Made by a program: the position numbers and the translations under genes
The notes under the pieces: model-generated
Told to the model about the DNA's origin: nothing
What the model saw: only the letters and a program-made list of their open reading frames with translations
Database searches by the model: none
From: Petrimonas sulfuriphila
Lineage (GTDB): Bacteria > Bacteroidota > Bacteroidia > Bacteroidales > Dysgonomonadaceae
Direction: 5' to 3' (one strand)
DNA length: 64,000 nucleotides
Assembly: GCF_051201015.1 (NCBI RefSeq)
Contig: NZ_JBPEHI010000010.1
In this document: positions 14,734 through 21,826 of the stretch, one piece after another
How positions within the stretch are numbered: position 1 is the first letter of the stretch
How the letters are laid out: each line of letters begins with the position of its first letter

Positions 14734-14751
14734 ATCGTTTAGATAAACGAT
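14734..14751. promoter_or_regulatory. Palindrome upstream of the DUF2383 gene
   Basis: ATCGTTTA (14734-14741) and TAAACGAT (14744-14751) form a perfect inverted repeat with a two-base spacer, 50 bases upstream of the start at 14683. The short spacer suits a dimeric regulator site better than an RNA hairpin. No second copy was found. Confidence 0.35.
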
Positions 14752-14753
14752 AG

Positions 14754-14833
14754 ACTCCGGGAAAAATATAAATTTACGCTAACTTGTCTCTTCTATATCC
14801 TTATATCCTTATAGCCTACAGTTTCCCTGGAGT
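14754..14833 (-). other. Long-range inverted repeat after the DUF892 gene
   Basis: ACTCCGGGAAAA (14754-14765) is complementary to TTTCCCTGGAGT (14822-14833) with one mismatch, enclosing about 56 bases with a small internal repeat (TATCCTTA twice). It lies 13 bases past the stop of the DUF892 gene at 14847. The position and closing stem correspond to 3164-3259. Confidence 0.4.
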
Positions 14834-14846
14834 AAAAAATTAAAAC

Positions 14847-15662
14847 CTAGCGGTAATCGATACCACTCGCTGGTTCTCTGTCTATACCCTCACGGTTTTT
14901 GCCGCGATAATCGCCTATGTCATCTTCACTGTCTAAAAATTCGCCTTCTTCACTTTGCTCTTCACTTTCCGGAGCGGGATAGTAACTGTCAGAGTCCTCG
15001 TGTTCTTTAGCTTTCCGGGAAGCGTTAATCTGCTCTCTGTTGTCTTGATTTTCACTTTCAGGTTTTTTGTTTCCGGTCTCACCTTCTTCTTTAGCATCCT
15101 CGTTTATCGATTCAACGGCCAATTCAGTTAAAGTAACATCTGCCGACTTTTCTTCTTCTAAAGTTTGGTTCAGAATTTCAGCCACGTCGTCCAAACCAAG
15201 TGTTCGGGCTAATTCCGCTAGGCTGCCGTAAGTGGCAATTTCGTAATGTTCTGCTTTTTGATTGGCAATAATAATGGCACAATCGCGCACCATACTGTCT
15301 TCCTCGGTTTCTTCAATCGTGGAGATGCCCTCTTTGATGATACCCATTATACCTTCGCATTTCTCTCCTGACGGTTCTTCACCAACCAGTTGAAATACTT
15401 CTTCCAGCCTTTTCACCTGTTCTTCGGTTTCGGTGTAGTGCAGCTGAAGACTTTCTTTAAGGCCTAAGGAAGTAGCTGCAGCTTCCATTTTTTCCAGGGC
15501 TTTTAATAATTCGTTTTCTGCAAAGTATATATCTTTTAATTCTTCTACAAAGAAAGTTTTTAATTTATCTTCGTACTTCTGATTGAAACGTGCAGTATTA
15601 CCTTTTGTGCCAATAGAATGACGTGCGTATTGGTTTTCCGATAGTTTATTAATTGAGTCCAT
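14847..15662 (-). CDS. YciE-like DUF892 protein with long acidic tail
   Basis: A 271-residue protein. Residues 1-25 are a short head (MDSINKLSENQYARH). Residues 26-170 form a complete YciE/DUF892 ferritin-like domain, from ARFNQKYEDKLKTFFVEELK through DSMVRDCAIIIANQKAEHYE to LAELARTLGLDDVAEIL. Residues 170-271 are acidic and disordered, ending EFLDSEDDIGDYRGKNREGI and then SGIDYR. This tail is shared with the truncated paralogue at 3278-3949 but not with the one at 7757-8356. The start at 15662 is set by the common leader; a longer frame from 15734 would read through the hairpin. It is probably the founding copy of the island's DUF892 genes. Confidence 0.83.
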   Translation of the reverse strand: MDSINKLSENQYARHSIGTKGNTARFNQKYEDKLKTFFVEELKDIYFAENELLKALEKMEAAATSLGLKESLQLHYTETEEQVKRLEEVFQLVGEEPSGEKCEGIMGIIKEGISTIEETEEDSMVRDCAIIIANQKAEHYEIATYGSLAELARTLGLDDVAEILNQTLEEEKSADVTLTELAVESINEDAKEEGETGNKKPESENQDNREQINASRKAKEHEDSDSYYPAPESEEQSEEGEFLDSEDDIGDYRGKNREGIDREPASGIDYR

Positions 15663-15693
15663 AGAATTAATAATTTTTAGAATTAAAGCCGAC

Positions 15694-15712
15694 GTACGGT
15701 TATAGGCCGTAC
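15694..15712 (-). promoter_or_regulatory. Leader hairpin with CCUAUAA loop
   Basis: GTACGG (15694-15699) pairs with CCGTAC (15707-15712) around a seven-base loop reading CCUAUAA on the minus-strand RNA, one change from the CCUAGAA of the other copies. An outer GCC/GGC pair extends the stem after a bulge. It lies 31 bases upstream of the start at 15662. Confidence 0.55.
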
Positions 15713-15767
15713 AAGGCCAATTAAATAAAATCAAACTGAATAAAACAAATAAGGGTAGAATGTAAAT

Positions 15768-15935
15768 TTATTTGTTCCGGGAACCTGATCTATCCGTATC
15801 CTTGTCATTTTTTGAGTCGGATTTGCGGTTTGAATCATCATTGTGTCTTTTTTCGGATTTATTGTCCACACTTTTGTTGGACTGTGAACCTCTTTGGTCC
15901 TTGTCCTTGTCGTCGTTTGTTTTCTTTGAGTCCAT
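15768..15935 (-). CDS. Small disordered hydrophilic protein (MDSKK type), second copy
   Basis: A 55-residue protein starting MDSKKTNDDKDKDQRGSQSN and ending DKDTDRSGSRNK, made mostly of D, K, S, N and R with no hydrophobic core. It is the counterpart of the protein at 4056-4226: same start, same composition, same end, same hairpin leader, and the same place directly upstream of a DUF892 gene. Keeping two diverged copies open in a region where other duplicates have decayed suggests that the product is used. No known family is recognised; it behaves like a hydrophilin by composition. Confidence 0.6.
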   Translation of the reverse strand: MDSKKTNDDKDKDQRGSQSNKSVDNKSEKRHNDDSNRKSDSKNDKDTDRSGSRNK

Positions 15936-15955
15936 GATTTGATTTTTTATTTAAA

Positions 15956-15975
15956 TACCCGATTGATTTCGAGTA
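15956..15975 (-). promoter_or_regulatory. Leader hairpin upstream of the 55-residue protein
   Basis: TACCCGA (15956-15962) faces TCGAGTA (15969-15975). On the minus-strand RNA all seven pairs form, one of them a G-U wobble where the copy at 4245-4266 has a Watson-Crick pair. It lies 20 bases upstream of the start at 15935. Confidence 0.55.
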
Positions 15976-16268
15976 CATATTATAAAACAGTTTGCAGATA
16001 TTTTTTGTTTATAACCCTAGTATGCATTAAATTTTATTATACATTTTTGACAATTAACCCTCATCGAACATTCGATTCTGAGATCCAGCAGGATTTTATT
16101 AATTTGATAGAACAATACGAATCCACTTTCCCTATTGTCGCATTGACCGGGTGAAATGAAAATTGAGGTGTGAAAAAGCCCGGTCGAAAGGAAGAAATCT
16201 CATCAGTGTATATTTGAACCAATAATACTTTTTTATTGTTATATGACTACCAATTAAAGACAGATTAT
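15976..16268. other. Intergenic region between divergent genes
   Basis: This should hold the promoters for the leftward MDSKK gene and the rightward FAD oxidoreductase. The only structure seen is an inverted repeat, GACCGGG (16145-16151) with CCCGGTC (16179-16185), separated by 27 bases and lacking a T-run. Nothing else is supported. Confidence 0.4.
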
Positions 16269-17468
16269 ATGAAACTGCGTACCCCTGAAGCTTTCTGGTT
16301 ATTAAAAAACGGTATATTGAATAGTTATCCTTCATTAAAAAAGGATATACAATGCGATATAGTAGTAATCGGTGCGGGAATCACAGGTTCACTTATTAGC
16401 CATGCCTTGTTAAAAGCGGGGTATGACACGGTAGTTATCGACAAGCGTGATATTGGCACGGGAAGTACTGCTGCCACCACTTCTATGTTGCAATACGAAA
16501 TCGATACGCCAATGGTCAAATTGTCCGAAATGATTGGAACAGAAGGAGCCATTTTATGTTACAAAGCAGGAATTGATTCATTAAATATTCTTAGTGATTT
16601 AGTCAAAAAAGAAAACCTGGATGCCGGTTTCGAAACTAAAAAATCTTTGCAGATTGCTCACAGCGAATATGTTATAAAAGATTTAAAAAGAGAATATGAG
16701 TTTAGGAAAAAGTACGGACTAAAAGTAGAATGGGTTACGTCTGAAGATATAAAAAGATATTATAAAATGGATTCTTATCCGGGAATCCTCTCAGAAAACG
16801 GTGCATCCATAGATGCATTCCAATTTACCCAGGATTTGTTTAGTAAAAACAGCCAAAGAGGATTACGCATATATGATCATACCTTAATAAAGAAAATAAA
16901 TTTCGGTAATCCTGTGGTAATAATTACAGAAGAAGGTTTTAAAGTGATTTGCAAACGCGTTATATTTTGCACTGGCTTTGAGACTTTCAATATGTTTAGG
17001 AAAAGATATGCTAATATTGTAAGTACTTTTGCCTGTGTGAGCGAACAAAATTTTAACCTGTATGATGAATTGAAAGACCTGTTAATCTGGGATACAGGTA
17101 CACCATATATTTACATGCGAACAACTGACGATAAACGATTGTTAGTAGGTGGAGAGGATCTCCCTTACAGAAATTCAAACATACGGGATAAAATAAAAAA
17201 TCAGAAAGCGAGAAAACTTCTTGACAAAACGAAAAGGTTGTTCCCCAGCCTTTATTTCCAAGAGGATTACAATTGGACAGGTGCTTTTGGCACTACTAAA
17301 GACAGCCTGCCTTATATCGGTGAACATCCAGATTTTAAAAATGCCGTCTTTGTATTGGGTTTGGGTGGAAATGGAATTACCTTCTCCGTACAAGGAATGG
17401 CTTTGGTACTTAAAATTCTTGCAGGAGAATATGATCCATTAATTTATTATTACAGATTTAACCGCTAA
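16269..17468 (+). CDS. FAD-dependent oxidoreductase (DAO family)
   Basis: A 399-residue flavoenzyme of the DAO/glycine-oxidase superfamily. The dinucleotide-binding motif is CDIVVIGAGITGSLISHALL, followed by VIDKRDIGTGSTAATTSML as in the DadA/PuuB/GlpD group. The C-terminal part has WTGAFGTTKDSLPYIGEH and FVLGLGGNGITFSVQG, the second FAD-contact region. It probably oxidises an amine or amino acid; the substrate cannot be told. The start MKLRTPEAFW is preferred over an ATG 33 bases earlier because family members begin close to it. It stands alone at the edge of the stress island. Confidence 0.82.
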   Translation: MKLRTPEAFWLLKNGILNSYPSLKKDIQCDIVVIGAGITGSLISHALLKAGYDTVVIDKRDIGTGSTAATTSMLQYEIDTPMVKLSEMIGTEGAILCYKAGIDSLNILSDLVKKENLDAGFETKKSLQIAHSEYVIKDLKREYEFRKKYGLKVEWVTSEDIKRYYKMDSYPGILSENGASIDAFQFTQDLFSKNSQRGLRIYDHTLIKKINFGNPVVIITEEGFKVICKRVIFCTGFETFNMFRKRYANIVSTFACVSEQNFNLYDELKDLLIWDTGTPYIYMRTTDDKRLLVGGEDLPYRNSNIRDKIKNQKARKLLDKTKRLFPSLYFQEDYNWTGAFGTTKDSLPYIGEHPDFKNAVFVLGLGGNGITFSVQGMALVLKILAGEYDPLIYYYRFNR

Positions 17469-17562
17469 AAGATTTCTTACGTTATAAAAACAAACAGTAT
17501 CTGCTTTTTTAAATATAAACTGTACGTACGATTGGACAATAGGGAACTTAAACATCTAAAAA

Positions 17563-18072
17563 TCAAAAACCCAAAAACATTTTAGAGTAACAGAAAAAAA
17601 GAAGGTGGGTAGTATCAAAACTGAATAAGGCGTAAAAACTAAACTTTATAGGGTAACATCCACGTTTTATCTTTTTTTGCATGTCTCTTTCCAGATTTTC
17701 TTTCAGTCTGGATAAAAAGAGAGTTCTGTCTTGAACCCGGTTTTGCATTTTCATGTAAATAGCATGCGGATATAATACGGAAATACCAAATAGTTCGCTT
17801 AGATTATCGAAAAGCTCGGAGAAATTAATTTCACCGTTATTAAAACAAGGAGTGTAGTACAGTGCTTTTGACAGTTCGACGAATTCAAATGGTTTAGCGG
17901 TCCATTTTAACTTCGAAACAGGAGTTGATAGCGAATGTCGGTTTTCAAATAAATTTTGGTTTGAAGACGAGACTTTTCGGATAAATTTTATTTGAGCCTC
18001 AATGAATATATCTGATAGTAAATGAGATGAACGACCCGCGACGCGCGGATCGGTAACTTCTGTAAAACATGT
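17563..18072 (-). pseudogene. RteC-like regulator, C-terminal remnant
   Basis: An open minus-strand stretch after a TAG codon reads VSKLKWTAKPFEFVELSKAL, then CFNNGEINFSELFDNLSELF, then RVQDRTLFLSRLKENLERDM. This is the C-terminal pattern of RteC (LxWTGxKxxLVELIYAL, FNNGxxxI, RxKxRTxFLDxLKxxL), the regulator of CTnDOT-type conjugative transposon excision. There is no start codon or N-terminal half, so it is a fragment. It marks the right border of the accessory region. Confidence 0.65.
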
Positions 18073-18179
18073 CTAAATTAATTCTGTCATCCTGAAAAAA
18101 TAAACATTTTACGCATATATTGTGGTACGTTTACCACTGGATATAATTTGTGAAGTTAAGAAACTGTTTTGAATTTTAT

Positions 18180-18187
18180 TATCTTTG
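18180..18187 (+). promoter_or_regulatory. Probable -7 element, TATCTTTG
   Basis: This matches the Bacteroidetes -7 consensus TAnnTTTG, 30 bases upstream of the start at 18218. No TTTG lies at the usual spacing of about 19 bases upstream, so only the -7 half is supported. Confidence 0.45.
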
Positions 18188-18217
18188 CATCCAAACTAAA
18201 CAAATCTATAATAAAAA

Positions 18218-20284
18218 ATGAAAAAAGTTTTTTTTATGCTATCAACCCTTTTTCTGTTGGCTGCCTGCACAGGCAACAAATCAGAAACCTCGCAGGTATC
18301 TGCTGAACCGGATCTGCCGGATTCCACTTTCCAGTATAAAGTTGACCGGTTCGCCGATGTGGAAATACTCCGTTATTATGTCCCGGGATTTAAGACTTTG
18401 CCTTTAGCGCAAAAAGAATTAATCTATTACCTGTCTCAAGCAGCTCTTGAAGGACGCGATATCCTATTCGACCAGCATAACCGGTACAACCTGACTATTC
18501 GTAGGGTATGTGAAGGCGTTTATGAAAATTACATGGGCGACAAATCTTCGGAGGACTGGAAGAACTTCGAAACTTACCTGAAACAGATTTGGATGGCAAA
18601 CGGCATCCATCACCACTATTCCGAAGATAAAATCCTGCCGAAATTTTCGCAGGACTATTTCGTGTCGATAGTCAAAGGGGTGGACCCCGGCCGTATGCCT
18701 TTCCGCGACGGAATGGCAGCCGATTTGACATTGAAGGAAATCCTTCCGGTGATGTTCGACGCCAACGTGATGCCTAAGAGAATGAACCAGTCTGCCGGAG
18801 CCGATATTGTAGCAACATCGGCAGTGAACTTCTACGAAGGGGTGACCCAAAAAGAGGTAGAAGATTTCTACAACACAATGAAAGATCCGAACAACCTCAC
18901 GCCGGTTTCCTACGGATTAAACAGCAAGGTTGTGAAAAAAGACGGTGTTGTATCCGAACAAGTGTGGAAGTTGGGTGGAATGTATGACAAAGCCATTGAG
19001 CGCATTATCGGATGGCTGGAAAAAGCAGCCGGTGTCGCTGAAAATGAGCAGCAGAAAGAAGTCATCAACACGTTGATTTCCTATTACAGGTCGGGTGATC
19101 TGAAAACATTCGACGATTACTCGGTTAAATGGGTAACCGATACCGCTTCGCGCGTAGATTTTGTCAACGGTTTTATAGAGACCTATACCGATCCGCTGGG
19201 AATGAAAGCAACCTGGGAATCCATGGTGAACTTCAAAAGCGAAGAAGCGTCCAAACGTACGCAACTTATCAGCGATAACGCACAGTGGTTTGAGACCCAC
19301 TCACCCATTGACGACAAATTTAAAAAAGAAGAGGTAAAAGGCGTATCGGCAAAAGTAATCACGGCAGCCATCCTGGGAGGAGACTGCTATCCGGCAACCC
19401 CCATTGGAATAAATCTTCCCAACGCCAACTGGATTCGCCGCGACCACGGATCAAAATCAGTGACTATCGACAACATTACATCGGCTTACGACAATGCGGC
19501 TCAGGGAAGCGGGTTCAACGAGGAGTTCATGTGGAGTGATGCCGAACGTGAACTGTCGAAAAAATACGGTTCGTTAACCGATAACCTGCACACCGACTTG
19601 CACGAATGCCTTGGACACGGATCGGGCAAACTACTTCCCGGTATTGACGGCGATGCACTGAAAGCCTATGGATCTCCTTTGGAGGAGGCCAGAGCTGATC
19701 TGTTCGCTTTGTATTACCTGGGCGACGCAAAAATGGTGGAACTGGAGCTTCTTCCCGATGCGGAGGCATACAAAGCCGAGTATTACAAGTACATCATGAA
19801 CGGTGCCATGACACAACTGACGCGCATCCAGCCCGGAAAAGACATTGAACAAGCACACATGCGCAACAGGGCCCTTATATCGAACTGGGTGATCGAAAAC
19901 GGAAAAAACGAAAACGTAGTGGAGATAAAGCAGCAAGACGGCAAAACATTTGTTGTAGTAAACGATTACGCGAAACTACGCGATCTATTTGGCAAGCTGC
20001 TTTCGGAAGTGCAACGCATCAAGTCGGAAGGCGATTTCGAAGCAGGCAAAAAACTCGTGGAATCGTACGGTGTGAAAGTGAATCAGGCGTTGCACAAAGA
20101 AATCCTGGAGCGCTACGCCAGATTGGACCTGGCTCCCTACAAAGGTTTTGTAAATCCGGTTTATAAGCTAGTAACCGACGAAAGCGGCAAGGTGTCTGAT
20201 GTAACGATCTCATACGATGAAAACTATGTTGATCAGCAGTTACGTTATTCGAAACAATACTCCGTACTTCCCCTGAAGAATTAA
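18218..20284 (+). CDS. Dipeptidyl-peptidase III lipoprotein (M49)
   Basis: A 688-residue zinc exopeptidase that releases dipeptides from peptide N-termini. The signal peptide ends in the lipobox LLAACTGN, so it is probably membrane-anchored. The M49 zinc motif HECLGH starts at H462, and the third ligand lies in EEARADL near residue 490. The Bacteroides DPP III form also uses HECLGH rather than the eukaryotic HELLGH. It is monocistronic, ended by a strong hairpin. Peptide breakdown fits a proteolytic anaerobe. Confidence 0.9.
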   Translation: MKKVFFMLSTLFLLAACTGNKSETSQVSAEPDLPDSTFQYKVDRFADVEILRYYVPGFKTLPLAQKELIYYLSQAALEGRDILFDQHNRYNLTIRRVCEGVYENYMGDKSSEDWKNFETYLKQIWMANGIHHHYSEDKILPKFSQDYFVSIVKGVDPGRMPFRDGMAADLTLKEILPVMFDANVMPKRMNQSAGADIVATSAVNFYEGVTQKEVEDFYNTMKDPNNLTPVSYGLNSKVVKKDGVVSEQVWKLGGMYDKAIERIIGWLEKAAGVAENEQQKEVINTLISYYRSGDLKTFDDYSVKWVTDTASRVDFVNGFIETYTDPLGMKATWESMVNFKSEEASKRTQLISDNAQWFETHSPIDDKFKKEEVKGVSAKVITAAILGGDCYPATPIGINLPNANWIRRDHGSKSVTIDNITSAYDNAAQGSGFNEEFMWSDAERELSKKYGSLTDNLHTDLHECLGHGSGKLLPGIDGDALKAYGSPLEEARADLFALYYLGDAKMVELELLPDAEAYKAEYYKYIMNGAMTQLTRIQPGKDIEQAHMRNRALISNWVIENGKNENVVEIKQQDGKTFVVVNDYAKLRDLFGKLLSEVQRIKSEGDFEAGKKLVESYGVKVNQALHKEILERYARLDLAPYKGFVNPVYKLVTDESGKVSDVTISYDENYVDQQLRYSKQYSVLPLKN

Positions 20285-20310
20285 AGGAGTCTCGCGTTAC
20301 AAGAGTTAAA

Positions 20311-20340
20311 AAAATGCACTCAATGAGTGCATTTTTCTTT
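20311..20340 (+). terminator. Intrinsic terminator after dipeptidyl-peptidase III
   Basis: AAAATGCACTC and GAGTGCATTTTT form a stem with a very short loop, followed by CTTT. The A/T-rich flanks would work in both directions, but only the plus-strand gene ends here. Confidence 0.75.
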
Positions 20341-20383
20341 ATAGTTATATATTTGTCCGAGCTTTCTAAGTAAAAGAATAAAC

Positions 20384-21679
20384 ATGACCTACCCCGAAAC
20401 ATTGGAATACCTCTACATCCAAATGCCCGAATACCAACGCGTCGGGCACCTCGCCTATAAGCCAGGATTGGGAAACAGCCTCCGGCTCGATGCCGTTTTC
20501 AATCATCCGCACCAACACTACAAAACCATTCACATCGGAGGAACCAACGGCAAAGGTTCCACATCGCATTTGCTGGCAGCCATCCTCCAACAGTCGGGCT
20601 ACAAAGTCGGGTTGTACACTTCGCCCCATTTGGTGGATTTCCGTGAACGGATCAGGGTAAACGGGGAGATGGTTCCCAAAAAGTATGTGGTTGATTTCGT
20701 AAAGAAATACCGTGAACGGTTTGAGCCTGTAATGCCCTCCTTTTTTGAATTGACAATGGAAATGGCTTTTCTTTATTTTGAAGAGCAAGAAGTTGATGTA
20801 GCCGTTGTTGAAGTTGGTTTGGGTGGAAGGCTCGACAGCACTAACATCATCTCGCCCGACCTATGCGTCATCACCAATATCGGGTTTGACCACATGCAGT
20901 ACCTTGGGAGCACATTACCCGAAATTGCTGCAGAAAAAGCCGGTATTATAAAGCCACATACACCTGTGGTGATTGGCGAATCCGATGATGAAGAGGTGAA
21001 AAAAGTTTTTACCGTCAAAGCTGAATCCGAAAATGCACCCATCATTTTTGCCGAAGCAGTTTTAAACGATTTCTCTGCTCACAGGGCTGACGACGAATGG
21101 ATAATAAACACACACGAATACCCTGACTTAAAAAACAAGCTGGGTGGCTTCGCTCAGGAGAAAAATGCAAAAACAGTCCTGGCGGCGGTAGCGGAATTAA
21201 AAAAAATAGGTTACAGGATCCCGAAGGAAGCAGTTTACAGCGGCTTTGCCCAGGTTGTGGAATTAACCGGGCTGAAGGGGCGTTGGCAGGTACTGCAGGA
21301 GAAACCAAAAATTGTTTGCGACACAGGACACAACGCACACGGAATCCGATACGTCGTGGAACAACTGAAGCAGGAAAAATACAACCGGTTACACGTTGTT
21401 TTTGGAATGGTCAACGATAAAGACATTACATCCGTGTTGGCTATGTTGCCCCGACAAGCCGTCTATTATTTCACCCGGGCATCGGTAGAAAGAGCATTGA
21501 ACGAAAAGACGCTTGCCAGGGAGGCTGCTTCCTTCGGGTTGAAAGGAAACACTTTCGAAGATGTGTCTACGGCCATAAATGCAGCCAAAGAAAATGCCGA
21601 CGAAAACGATTTTATTTTCATCGGCGGAAGTTCGTTCATTGTAGCAGATGCACTAGAAACGATTAATGCTCATCATTAA
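20384..21679 (+). CDS. folC: Dihydrofolate/folylpolyglutamate synthase
   Basis: A 431-residue Mur-ligase-type enzyme that adds glutamate to dihydropteroate and to folates. The ATP-binding loop is GGTNGKGSTSHLLAA. It is followed by GLYTSPHLVDFRERIRVNG, then VEVGLGGRLDSTN and ITNIGFDHMQYLGSTLPEIA, all FolC signatures. The C-terminal ligase domain has CDTGHNAHGIRY and FGMVNDKD. It begins 44 bases after the terminator of the previous gene. The two other folate genes, thyA and folA, lie 4 kb further on the same strand. Confidence 0.95.
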   Translation: MTYPETLEYLYIQMPEYQRVGHLAYKPGLGNSLRLDAVFNHPHQHYKTIHIGGTNGKGSTSHLLAAILQQSGYKVGLYTSPHLVDFRERIRVNGEMVPKKYVVDFVKKYRERFEPVMPSFFELTMEMAFLYFEEQEVDVAVVEVGLGGRLDSTNIISPDLCVITNIGFDHMQYLGSTLPEIAAEKAGIIKPHTPVVIGESDDEEVKKVFTVKAESENAPIIFAEAVLNDFSAHRADDEWIINTHEYPDLKNKLGGFAQEKNAKTVLAAVAELKKIGYRIPKEAVYSGFAQVVELTGLKGRWQVLQEKPKIVCDTGHNAHGIRYVVEQLKQEKYNRLHVVFGMVNDKDITSVLAMLPRQAVYYFTRASVERALNEKTLAREAASFGLKGNTFEDVSTAINAAKENADENDFIFIGGSSFIVADALETINAHH

Positions 21680-21826
21680 AATAAAAGCAATTACAACACT
21701 GATTACTAGATACATAACAATATATTCAACGTTAAAACGACTAACATATATTTGATTTAACAATTATATTTTCTTTCTTTGAAGTGTTATTGTATTTATA
21801 TCACTTAATTTAAATTATTTACACTC

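Noticed and set aside
14797..14817. TATCCTTATATCCTTATA as a tandem-repeat locus
   Set aside because: Only two short copies; it is too small to be more than chance in AT-rich DNA.
855..15975. Hairpins upstream of MDSKK genes as DNA operators for a dimeric regulator
   Set aside because: The stem sequences differ from copy to copy, while an operator should keep its bases; the loop is what stays the same. An operator is still possible for the separate palindrome at 14734-14751.
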